A stretch of DNA of 12,982 bases from Kordia sp045105435 (GTDB lineage Bacteria; Bacteroidota; Bacteroidia; Flavobacteriales; Flavobacteriaceae): contig NZ_JBGCDL010000365.1 of assembly GCF_045105435.1 (NCBI RefSeq), forward strand, positions 1 to 12,982, read 5' to 3'. Positions 6,230 through 12,982 of this stretch are shown here, piece after piece (position 1 is the first letter of the stretch; the number at the start of each line of letters is the position of its first letter). The notes under the pieces were generated by a model. The model made no database searches. It saw only the letters and a list, made by a program, of their open reading frames with translations, and had not been told where the DNA came from. Made by a program: the position numbers and the translations under genes.

Positions 6230-8200
6230 ATGAAACCGATTTACCTATTACTTACCATCTTATGTACTCTATGCTCCTATGCGCAAAATCCGATGAGTAT
6301 TAAGTTTAATAAAGTTTCGCAAGAAGAACTTAAAATGACTGTCTATGAAAAAGACACAAAAGCACATGCCGTTGTATTAGAAGAATACGGAGAAAATTAT
6401 TTTGAAGTTATTAATGATCGGTATTTTATAATCAAACATTTTTATGCGAAAATTAAAATTTTAGACAAGCAAGGAATTCAACAAGCTGCAGAAATTAAAA
6501 TTCCATTTTACAAAGGAAGAAATGCTTTTGAAGTCATAAAAAACATAAAAGCCATTACGCACAATCCTGGCAAAACCAACGAATTGGTTCAAGATCAGAT
6601 TTTTTCTGTAGATCTTAATAGTTTTTATGGAGAAAAGCGATTTACATTTTCCAATGTAAAAGTAGGAAGCGTTATTGAATACCAATACACACTTGAATCT
6701 CCTTTTTATTACAATTTTGAAGGCTGGGATTTTCAATCGAATATTCCAAAAATGTATAGTGAGTTTAATGCAAAAATACCTGCTAATTTCCGATACAATA
6801 GAACCTTGAAAGGTTCTCAAAAACTAAACATTAATGAAGCATCTGTAAAAAAAGGGTGTTTTAAAGTTCCTGGTATCATTGGTAGAGCTGATTGTGAATT
6901 GCTAAAATACGCCATGAAAGATATTCCTGCTTTTACAGAAGAATCTTTTATGTTGTCTAAAAATAATTACATCTCTAAAATTGCCTTTGAATTGGCAGAA
7001 GAAGTTCTCTTTAATGGCGGAAAAAAGGTATATACCAAAACTTGGAAAGCGGTTGATAAAGACATGCGAAAAGATAAAGATATTGGTGCGCAAGTACGAA
7101 AAAAAGGGTTCTTTAAAAATCATCTTTCTGCTGAAATCTTAAATGAATCATCGGAACTTAAAAAGGCCCAAAAAGTATATGAGTTAATCAAAAATCATTA
7201 TGCTTGGAATGGCAAATATGGATTGTTTGATGATGCAAATGTGCGTCAGGCGTTTCAAGATAAGACCGGAAATGCTGCTGAAATCAATTTGTCATTAGTC
7301 AATAGTTTGCTTGCCGCAGGAATTAAAACGGAAACGGTGATGTTGTCCACACGTGCCAAAGGATTGCCAACACAGAAACATCCGGTAATGTCCGATTTTA
7401 ATTATTTAGTTGCGAAAGTCACTATTGGTAATGAAGACTTTTTGTTAGATGCGACTGAAAAACAACTTTCGTTTGGTTTGCTACCAATTCGTGCGTTAAA
7501 TTATAACGGACGCGCTATGGATTTTAAGAAACCTAGTTATTGGATTACCATCAATCCGTATGCAGAAAATCGTCAAAATACGATGGTTACGATTAATATA
7601 AATGAAGACGGAACTGCCAAAGGGAAACTTTCACAAACAAGTACGGGTTATTTGGCTTATGAACAACGCGCAACTTTAGCGGAACAAAGTACCGAAGAAT
7701 ATTTAGATGATTTTGAAGATAGTTTGCCATTCTTAGAAATTTCAGCATACGAAGCACAAGAACGCACAAACGTTCAAAAACCACTAAAAGAAGTATTTAC
7801 TTTTGAGTTTGATGAAGATGGTTTTACGAATGCCGAAACATTTTTAGATCCGTTTTTTATGAAAATATTTTCTAAAAATCCGTTTACGCTAGAAGAACGC
7901 GCATATCCTGTCGATTTTGCGTTTTCACGTATATACACCACACGTTTTTTATTGTCGTTGCCGCCAAATTATGAGTTTTCGAACCTTCCTGAGAATCAAA
8001 ACTTTACATTAGCTGGCGGAAAAGCCGTTTGTGGCTTAAAAGTAGTCCAACAAAACGGACAATTAAATCTAACATTCAAGTTAATTTTGAATAATTTTTA
8101 CTTTGAAGCTGAAGAATATCAAGAATTAAAAGATTTTTTCAGTAAACTATCCATCCTCCAAAAAAATACACGATTAGCCATTAAAAAGAAACTAGGTTAA
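6230..8200 (+). CDS. Exported DUF3857 / transglutaminase-like protein, copy 1
   Basis: 656 residues with a Sec signal peptide (MKPIYLLLTILCTLCSYA, cleavage before QNP), so exported to the periplasm or outer membrane. An N-terminal DUF3857 beta-sandwich (about 45-200, with VGSVIEYQYTLESP near 145-158) is followed by a transglutaminase-like region (about 300-430) and a C-terminal beta-rich domain of the DUF3858 type. The transglutaminase triad is degraded: the segment expected to be GxCxD reads GNAAEINL (347-354), with Ala349 at the Cys position; the FNH motif reads FNY (390-392); only the Asp (LLDAT, D407) remains. It is therefore probably a binding or scaffold protein rather than an enzyme; the role of such proteins in Bacteroidota is unknown. 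It starts 16 bases after the nuclease gene and is followed after 15 bases by a paralog of nearly identical length. Confidence 0.9.
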   Translation: MKPIYLLLTILCTLCSYAQNPMSIKFNKVSQEELKMTVYEKDTKAHAVVLEEYGENYFEVINDRYFIIKHFYAKIKILDKQGIQQAAEIKIPFYKGRNAFEVIKNIKAITHNPGKTNELVQDQIFSVDLNSFYGEKRFTFSNVKVGSVIEYQYTLESPFYYNFEGWDFQSNIPKMYSEFNAKIPANFRYNRTLKGSQKLNINEASVKKGCFKVPGIIGRADCELLKYAMKDIPAFTEESFMLSKNNYISKIAFELAEEVLFNGGKKVYTKTWKAVDKDMRKDKDIGAQVRKKGFFKNHLSAEILNESSELKKAQKVYELIKNHYAWNGKYGLFDDANVRQAFQDKTGNAAEINLSLVNSLLAAGIKTETVMLSTRAKGLPTQKHPVMSDFNYLVAKVTIGNEDFLLDATEKQLSFGLLPIRALNYNGRAMDFKKPSYWITINPYAENRQNTMVTININEDGTAKGKLSQTSTGYLAYEQRATLAEQSTEEYLDDFEDSLPFLEISAYEAQERTNVQKPLKEVFTFEFDEDGFTNAETFLDPFFMKIFSKNPFTLEERAYPVDFAFSRIYTTRFLLSLPPNYEFSNLPENQNFTLAGGKAVCGLKVVQQNGQLNLTFKLILNNFYFEAEEYQELKDFFSKLSILQKNTRLAIKKKLG

Positions 8201-8215
8201 CATTATTTTTTATTT

Positions 8216-10183
8216 ATGAAATATCTATATTCCTGTATTGTTTGTATGATATCATTACAGACAATTGCACAAAATCCATTCGAAGATCGTTTTAATAAAG
8301 TTTCTGATAAAGAGCTAAACATGACAACGTATCAAAAAGATCCTGATGCTACTGCAGTTGTTTTGGATGAACAAGGAAATAAAACGTTTGAATATGTCAG
8401 TGAAGCCAATGACATTTATACTACACTTCATTATTATTCTAAAATAAAAATTCTAAAAACGGAAGGTTTAGAAGAAGCTAATATTATTATCCCGTATATA
8501 GGATCAGAAAAGATCATTAATGTAAAAGGAATTACGTACAATCGCAATGGCTCCACAGATTTGGAAGAAAGTCAAATCATAGTTGCTAAAATCTCAGGAA
8601 GTGTATCAGAAATAAAACTATTGCTTCCCAAAGTAGAAGTTGGTAGTGTTATTGAATATCAATACAGTCTTGTGTCACCTTACGCACATGCATTTAGACC
8701 TTGGTTGTTTCAAGCTACCATTCCAAAAGTACGTTCAGAATTTAATGCAAAAATCCCTTCAAATTATAAATTTCTCAGATCGCTTAAAGGACCATTAAAA
8801 TTAGATGTTAATAAAGCTTTTGCGCTTAAGAATTGTTTTAAAATTCCTGAATTAAAAGATGCTGGTTCTTGCGAAGTCTCGCGTTATGTAATGCTAGATG
8901 TTCCTGCGTTTAAGGAAGAAGACTATTCATTGTCTTACGAGAATTATATTGCTAGAATTGAATTTAAACTTGCAGAGTATCGAAGTTTTCGCCTGTTTGG
9001 TATTGGTAGTTATGCACATATAGATACATGGGAGAAGTTTGACGAAGCTATTATGAAAGATGAGTTTAACATCAAATCCATTTTAAAAAAATATATGTTC
9101 AAGAGATTTCTTCCGAAAGAACTATTGAATACAAAATCAGCTATAGAAAAAGCAACAAAGATTTATCAATTTATCAGAGATCATTATACAGCTAATGGTG
9201 AACTTGGTGGAATTGATGGAAATAAACTTAGAAAAGCGTTTCGAGCGAAGCGTGGAAGTATCTCAGAGATTAATTTATCATTGATGAATGCATTACATGC
9301 AGCTGGAATTCATGCAGAACTACTCTTATCAGCGACAAGAGATAATAGCATTCCTACGCTCGATTATCCGAAGATCAGTGATTTTAATTATATGATTGTA
9401 AAAACGATTGTTGATGGAAATGTATACTTTTTAGATGCTTCTGAGAAAAATGCTCCTTTTGGTGTTTTACCATTGAGAGCACTAAACTACAAAGGAAGAG
9501 CGCTTGATTTTGTTGCGGAAAGTTATTGGGAAACTATTTCTCCAAATCCCATAAATAAATTTACAACATCGATTAGTGTAAAATTTGATGAAGATGGCGC
9601 AATTAAAGGTAGGTTCACAAATATGTATACAGGACATATCGCATTGAATTACAGAACCCGATCTGACGCTTCAATTGATGAAAAATATTTGAATTTGATT
9701 GAAAATGAATATCAAGATTTAGAAATTACTGATTATAAATTAGTTGACAAGGAAACTCCTGAACTTCCACTAAAAGAAACGTTTGAATTTACTATTAATA
9801 AAGCATTCGAGAATGGCATTTTGTATTTAGATCCTTTTGTATTAAAAGCGTTTCCTAAGAATCCCTTTACACTTGAAAAACGAGTATATCCAGTAGATTT
9901 TGCGCATCCAAGAATATACACAACACGTTTTGTGGTGTCGCTTCCCGAAAATTATGAGTTTGAAAACTTACCAGAAGATCAACTATTTCAAATCGCTGAA
10001 AACAAAGCCGTTTGCAAGCTTACTACTGTTGAAAAAGATGGAAAACTCAATATGACTTTTACACTTATGATCAATGAATTTCATTATGTAACCGACGAAT
10101 ATGAAGTGCTAAAATCGTTTTTTAAAGATATTGTAGAAATTCAGAAAAATACACTTTTAACTATTAAGAAAAAGAATTCCTAA
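8216..10183 (+). CDS. Exported DUF3857 / transglutaminase-like protein, copy 2
   Basis: 655 residues, a tandem paralog of the gene before it. Signal peptide MKYLYSCIVCMISLQTIA with cleavage before QNP. The two proteins align from end to end with few gaps: AQNP, FNKVS, EL-MT-Y-KD, AVVL, EVGSVIEYQY, SEFNAKIP, ISEINLSL, FNYxxxK, RALNYxGRAxDF, YPVDFA and RIYTTRF all recur. The same triad losses appear at the same residue numbers: Ile349 instead of Cys (GSISEINL), Tyr392 instead of His, and Asp407 kept (FLDAS). The shared loss implies the duplication happened after the active site was lost, or that the whole subfamily lacks it. The DUF3857 part and the 255-300 region differ most, suggesting different ligands. 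It starts 15 bases after copy 1 with a similar A/T-rich leader and is probably co-transcribed. Function unknown. Confidence 0.9.
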   Translation: MKYLYSCIVCMISLQTIAQNPFEDRFNKVSDKELNMTTYQKDPDATAVVLDEQGNKTFEYVSEANDIYTTLHYYSKIKILKTEGLEEANIIIPYIGSEKIINVKGITYNRNGSTDLEESQIIVAKISGSVSEIKLLLPKVEVGSVIEYQYSLVSPYAHAFRPWLFQATIPKVRSEFNAKIPSNYKFLRSLKGPLKLDVNKAFALKNCFKIPELKDAGSCEVSRYVMLDVPAFKEEDYSLSYENYIARIEFKLAEYRSFRLFGIGSYAHIDTWEKFDEAIMKDEFNIKSILKKYMFKRFLPKELLNTKSAIEKATKIYQFIRDHYTANGELGGIDGNKLRKAFRAKRGSISEINLSLMNALHAAGIHAELLLSATRDNSIPTLDYPKISDFNYMIVKTIVDGNVYFLDASEKNAPFGVLPLRALNYKGRALDFVAESYWETISPNPINKFTTSISVKFDEDGAIKGRFTNMYTGHIALNYRTRSDASIDEKYLNLIENEYQDLEITDYKLVDKETPELPLKETFEFTINKAFENGILYLDPFVLKAFPKNPFTLEKRVYPVDFAHPRIYTTRFVVSLPENYEFENLPEDQLFQIAENKAVCKLTTVEKDGKLNMTFTLMINEFHYVTDEYEVLKSFFKDIVEIQKNTLLTIKKKNS

Positions 10184-10203
10184 ATTAATAGTACTTTAGC
10201 AAC

Positions 10204-11037
10204 ATGGTGAAAAATTGGAAATCGAAACTTCACGAAATCATATACGAAGCAGATACACGTGCTGGAAAACTATTTGATGTAGTTTTGTTAGTATTAATTT
10301 TAGCCAGTGTTGCATTGGTAATGCTAGAAAGTGTAGCTGATTTTGCTGGAAAGTATGGGACTTTTTTAAATATTTCAGAATGGGTTATCACAATATTATT
10401 CACCTTTGAATATTTTGCTAGAATTATCTGTATTCGCAAACCAGCTCAGTATATATTTAGTTTTTACGGAATTATAGATTTCTTGTCTACCATTCCAAAA
10501 TATCTATCGCTTTTCTTTGTTGGATCACATTCATTAGTTGTGCTTCGCGCTTTACGATTAATGCGTGTTTTTCGTATTTTGAAATTAGCTCGATTTGTTG
10601 GAGAATCAAACAATCTTATGCGTGCTTTGAAAGCGAGTCGAATAAAAATAGGCATCTTTATTATGTTTGTACTAATTTTATGTACCATTTTAGGTTCTAT
10701 AATGTATTTGGTTGAAGGTGGTATAGAAAACAGTAAATTTACCAGTATTCCACAAAGTATTTATTGGGCAATTGTAACATTGACAACTGTTGGTTATGGC
10801 GATATGTTTCCAACTACTGTCATTGGCCAATCTATTGCATCAATCATTATGATTTTGGGTTATGGAATTATTGCTGTTCCTACAGGAATTGTAACGGCTC
10901 AGTTTGCTACAATGGAGAAAGATCAACTTCATTTAAATACACAGTCGTGTCCTAATTGTGCGGCAGAAGGACACAGAGATGGTGCTGAATTTTGCTTTGA
11001 TTGTGGCGCCGTTTTAAATCCAGAAGAAACCAATTAA
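10204..11037 (+). CDS. Voltage-gated-type potassium channel with C-terminal zinc ribbon
   Basis: 277-residue ion transporter of the six-helix Kv type. S1 is about 25-42, S2 58-76 and S3 84-104. S4 (108-131) has positive charges at every third position: R115, R118, R121, R124, K127, R130. S5 is about 148-170, the pore helix and filter TVGYGD are at 195-200, and S6 is 205-232. The filter indicates K+ selectivity; the regular S4 charges suggest real voltage sensing. After S6 comes a short tail with two CxxC knuckles (CPNC at 249-252 and CFDC at 264-267), a rubredoxin-like/zinc-ribbon pattern. It is cytosolic by topology and could regulate assembly or gating through metal or redox state; that is inference. 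The gene lies 20 bases after copy 2 of the DUF3857 pair and 11 bases before miaA, so it is likely in the same transcript. Confidence 0.94.
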   Translation: MVKNWKSKLHEIIYEADTRAGKLFDVVLLVLILASVALVMLESVADFAGKYGTFLNISEWVITILFTFEYFARIICIRKPAQYIFSFYGIIDFLSTIPKYLSLFFVGSHSLVVLRALRLMRVFRILKLARFVGESNNLMRALKASRIKIGIFIMFVLILCTILGSIMYLVEGGIENSKFTSIPQSIYWAIVTLTTVGYGDMFPTTVIGQSIASIIMILGYGIIAVPTGIVTAQFATMEKDQLHLNTQSCPNCAAEGHRDGAEFCFDCGAVLNPEETN

Positions 11038-11048
11038 TACAACTTTTC

Positions 11049-11954
11049 ATGGCAAACTATTTAATTTCTGTTGTCGGTGCAACTGCAATTGGAAAAACTG
11101 CGTTAAGTATTAAACTAGCGCAACATTTTAATGCAGAGATTATTTCCTGCGATTCACGACAGTTTTTTAAAGAAATGAATATTGGAACTGCGGTTCCTTC
11201 TGTGGAAGAATTGCGTGCTGCCAAACATCATTTTATTCAACATATTAGCATTTTTGATGCATATAATGTGGGACAGTTTGAAAAAGACGCCATTACAAAA
11301 CTTGATGAATTATTTGAAAAAAATAATGTTGTCATTATGGTTGGCGGAAGCGGTTTGTATGTAGATGCTGTTGTGAAAGGTTTGGATGAATTCCCAAAAG
11401 TAGCGCCTGAAATTAGAGCGAAATTAAATGAACAACTTGAAAATCAAGGAATCGAATCGCTTCAAGAGCAATTACAAAAACTTGATCCTGTGTATTATGA
11501 ACGCGTGACACTTGAAAATCCACATCGTTTGATTCGCGCACTTGAAATTTGCATTGGAAGCGGACAACCGTATTCTAGCTTTTTGAAAGATAAAACTGCC
11601 ACACGAAATTTTACAACTATTAAAGTTGGCTTAACAGCAGAAAGGTCTATTATGTACGATCGTATCAACCGACGTGTTCATATTATGATGAACGAAGGTT
11701 TGCTGGACGAAGCAAAAGTTTTATATGAGCATAAAGCACTGAACGCCTTGCAAACTGTTGGTTATCGTGAACTTTTTGAATATATGGATGGAAAGTGTAC
11801 GTTGGAATTCGCCGTGAGCGAGATTCAAAAAAATACACGCCGTTTTGCCAAGCGACAAGGAACTTGGTTTAAAAAAGATGAAACTACGTTATGGTTTGAT
11901 TATGAAGCGGATATTGAGAAAATTATTCAGCAAATTGAAAGTAGGCTTTTTTAG
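11049..11954 (+). CDS. miaA: tRNA dimethylallyltransferase
   Basis: Transfers a dimethylallyl group from DMAPP to N6 of A37 in tRNAs that read codons beginning with U, the first step toward ms2i6A. ATG 11049 gives 301 residues with the standard N-terminus MANYLISVVGATAIGKTAL; a frame-extended start at 11001 would overlap the channel gene. The P-loop is GATAIGKT (10-17), where Ala replaces the usual Pro. DSRQFFKEMNIGTA follows, with the catalytic-base Asp at 35. HHFIQHISIFDAYNVG, VGGSGLYVDAVVKGLDE, ENPHRLIRALEI, LNALQTVGYRELF and NTRRFAKRQGTWF are all family signatures in the correct order, so the enzyme looks intact. Cytosolic. It is the last gene of the second run, 11 bases after the channel gene. 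Confidence 0.97.
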   Translation: MANYLISVVGATAIGKTALSIKLAQHFNAEIISCDSRQFFKEMNIGTAVPSVEELRAAKHHFIQHISIFDAYNVGQFEKDAITKLDELFEKNNVVIMVGGSGLYVDAVVKGLDEFPKVAPEIRAKLNEQLENQGIESLQEQLQKLDPVYYERVTLENPHRLIRALEICIGSGQPYSSFLKDKTATRNFTTIKVGLTAERSIMYDRINRRVHIMMNEGLLDEAKVLYEHKALNALQTVGYRELFEYMDGKCTLEFAVSEIQKNTRRFAKRQGTWFKKDETTLWFDYEADIEKIIQQIESRLF

Positions 11955-11968
11955 ACTTGTTAGACTTG
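11951..11968. repeat. Two tandem copies of TTAGACTTG at the end of miaA
   Basis: A 9-base unit, TTAGACTTG, occurs twice in direct succession. The miaA stop codon TAG lies inside the first copy. A run of eight T follows at about 11973-11980. The repeat may be slippage, and the T run without a strong stem is at best a weak terminator. Confidence 0.6.
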
Positions 11969-12147
11969 TTCGTTTTTTTTAAATTATTAGAAACGTCTTT
12001 GCGAAAGTTTTGAAAAAACTTGTGGCAATCTGTTTGTTTATATATAGATTATTTCGTTTTGACTCAAACTGACGATGTAAAAATTCCAGCGAAAGCGTTA
12101 TACCAAAACCAAAAAAACAAAGCGACCTAAAACTTAAAACCCGAAAA
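11955..12147. other. Non-coding gap between miaA and the DUF985 gene
   Basis: 193 bases without a credible gene. After the tandem repeat and a T run there is an A/T hairpin, AAGTTTT (12005-12011) paired with AAAACTT (12015-12021) over a 3-base loop, with no T tract after it on the plus strand. The last 60 bases are strongly A-rich and C-bearing, giving a leader without Shine-Dalgarno. I could not find a good TTG/TAnnTTTG promoter pair, although the gap size suggests that the DUF985 gene has its own. Confidence 0.4.
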
Positions 12148-12654
12148 ATGAACTCAGAAATAAACAAACTCGTTAGCAACCTCAACCTTTTACCACATCC
12201 CGAAGGCGGATTTTATAAAGAAGTATATAGAAGCGCAACAGTAATTACGAAAGAAGCGTTGCCAGCTAATTTTTCTGGCGATCGCAGTTATTGTACGAGC
12301 ATTTATTTTTTACTGACTTCTGAGAATTTTTCTGCGTTTCACAGAATTAAACAAGATGAAATTTGGCATTTTTATGGTGGAAGTTCACTCAGTGTGCATG
12401 TAATTGATACAGAAGGAAACTATACTGAACATAAAGTTGGTATGAACTTTAATAATGGAGAACAGCCACAATTAGTAGTTCCTGCGGGTTGTTGGTTCGC
12501 GTCAAGCGTTCCACAAAAAGATTCCTATGCATTTGTGGGTTGTACTGTGGCGCCAGGATTCGATTTTGATGATTTCGAATTGGCGAATCGTACAGCGTTA
12601 AAAGATGAATATCCGTTACATTCGGACGTTATCCATAGACTTACTAGAGAATAA
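12148..12654 (+). CDS. Cupin-fold DUF985 family protein
   Basis: 168 residues forming a single cupin barrel of the DUF985 (Cupin_5) family, related to yeast YML079W; the reaction and ligand are not established. Family signatures run in order: LLPHPEGGFYKEVYRS (14-29), GDRSYCTSIYFLL (44-56), FHRIKQDEIWHFYGG (64-78) with H65, E71 and H74 as likely metal or ligand contacts, LVVPAGCWFAS (109-119), and GCTVAPGFDFDDFELA (131-146). There is no signal peptide, so it is cytosolic. The ATG is preceded by an A-rich leader. It stands alone between a 193-base gap and a strong terminator 7 bases past its stop, so it is probably monocistronic. Confidence 0.94.
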   Translation: MNSEINKLVSNLNLLPHPEGGFYKEVYRSATVITKEALPANFSGDRSYCTSIYFLLTSENFSAFHRIKQDEIWHFYGGSSLSVHVIDTEGNYTEHKVGMNFNNGEQPQLVVPAGCWFASSVPQKDSYAFVGCTVAPGFDFDDFELANRTALKDEYPLHSDVIHRLTRE

Positions 12655-12661
12655 ATGAAAA

Positions 12662-12692
12662 AGTCGACATTCGGGTTGTCGACTATATTTTT
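12662..12692. terminator. Bidirectional intrinsic terminator between convergent genes
   Basis: AGTCGACA (12662-12669) pairs perfectly with TGTCGACT (12677-12684) around the 7-base loop TTCGGGT. On the plus strand it is followed by ATATTTTT (12685-12692); on the minus strand the flanking A run (12658-12661) becomes a T run. It lies 7 bases after the DUF985 stop and about 40 bases after the minus-strand regulator stop, the expected place to end both transcripts. Confidence 0.85.
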
Positions 12693-12726
12693 CAAGTGTT
12701 TGAGGGTAAATTAGAATAGCTCTCTA

Positions 12727-12982
12727 CTACTCTGCTTTATTTTTGATTACTAATCTAAATCCTTCTCCATGAATGTTTAAGATTTCCACGTCTTCATCTC
12801 TTTTAAGATACTTACGTAGTTTGGCTATATAAACGTCCATCGATCTAGAAGTGAAATAGTTATCATCTCTCCAAATCTTTGTTAATGCTAATTCTCTTGG
12901 CATTAAATCATTTTCGTGTAATGCTAGTAAACGTAGTAATTCGTTTTCTTTTGGCGATAGTTTATTTGGCTCTTCTTGATCA
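12727..12982 (-). CDS. OmpR-family response regulator, C-terminal DNA-binding domain (5' end outside window)
   Basis: Minus-strand frame running off the window end; 84 residues and the stop (TAG, complement of 12727-12729) are visible. The sequence is an OmpR/PhoB winged helix-turn-helix. LSPKENELLRLLALH is the first helix, RELALTKIW the second, SRSMDVYIAKLRKYL the recognition helix, and VEILNIHGEGFRLV the wing hairpin (the family GxGYR motif, here GEGFR). The receiver domain with the phosphorylated Asp would lie outside the window. The match to the Bacteroidota RprY-type regulator is by eye. It would be paired with a sensor histidine kinase, probably just beyond the window. Transcription converges on the DUF985 gene and ends at the shared terminator. 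Confidence 0.93.
   Translation of the reverse strand, partial: DQEEPNKLSPKENELLRLLALHENDLMPRELALTKIWRDDNYFTSRSMDVYIAKLRKYLKRDEDVEILNIHGEGFRLVIKNKAE

Noticed and set aside
6230..10183. Repeat of DUF3857 genes as a possible assembly duplication or broken single gene
   Set aside because: The copies differ throughout at protein and DNA level, each has its own signal peptide and stop, and both are full length. This is an old paralogous duplication.
75..10688. Minus-strand open frames inside the plus-strand genes (for example 75-500, 3256-3567, 6461-6820, 10464-10688)
   Set aside because: Each lies wholly within a gene with clear family signatures on the other strand, and their translations lack recognisable motifs.
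10764..10955. Plus-strand 63-codon frame inside the potassium channel gene, and a similar one at 11182-11364 in miaA
   Set aside because: They are alternate frames of strongly conserved segments (selectivity filter, P-loop enzyme core) and have no independent support.
11979..12185. Minus-strand 68-codon frame across the gap before the DUF985 gene
   Set aside because: It runs into the DUF985 start, encodes a Phe/Leu/Ser-rich peptide of no recognisable family, and has no promoter or leader of its own. It looks like A/T-rich non-coding DNA read in reverse.
1..12982. CRISPR, insertion sequence, prophage, toxin-antitoxin or defence system
   Set aside because: I saw no regularly spaced repeats, transposase or integrase motifs, terminal inverted repeats, or small toxin-antitoxin pairs. 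The genes are mostly core functions.

Overview
The window is AT-rich chromosomal DNA that looks like a member of the Flavobacteriaceae (Bacteroidota); a Kordia-like genus is possible but unproven. The signs are the protein families (tandem DUF3857 secreted proteins, a DnaQ-like/GIY-YIG fusion nuclease, an RprY-like response regulator), the lack of clear Shine-Dalgarno sequences, A/T-rich leaders, several non-ATG starts, and a candidate Bacteroidota-type promoter (TTG, 18 nt, TAnnTTT). Twelve protein-coding genes are supported. Eleven are on the plus strand; the last, on the minus strand, is cut by the window end. No tRNA, rRNA, insertion sequence, prophage or CRISPR array was seen.

Bases 1-3155 hold a very tightly packed gene string: the end of a 3-hydroxybutyryl-CoA dehydrogenase gene, a small YcxB-like membrane protein (1-base overlap), an M23 peptidase lipoprotein with a TTG start (4-base overlap), and a DUF1015 protein with a GTG start (1-base gap). 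They are almost certainly co-transcribed and probably translationally coupled. An unrecognised lipoprotein (3242-3955) follows, then a YggS-family PLP homeostasis protein (3979-4641).

A 210-base gap with a candidate promoter and an inverted repeat leads into a second plus-strand run (4852-11954). It holds the exonuclease/GIY-YIG fusion protein with a UvrC-like four-cysteine motif, two tandem paralogous DUF3857/transglutaminase-like exported proteins, a six-transmembrane voltage-gated-type potassium channel with a C-terminal zinc ribbon, and the tRNA dimethylallyltransferase gene miaA. Gaps inside this run are 11-20 bases, so it may form one operon although the functions are unrelated.

After 193 non-coding bases comes a cupin-fold DUF985 gene (12148-12654). 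A convergent, probably bidirectional terminator separates it from an OmpR-type response regulator gene on the minus strand.

Most of this is ordinary core genome; I found no convincing new multi-gene system. The items most worth a second look are the nuclease fusion with its predicted metal-binding cysteines, the two DUF3857 proteins that both lack the transglutaminase Cys and His, the zinc-ribbon tail on the potassium channel, and the start-codon and overlap arrangement of the first gene string.
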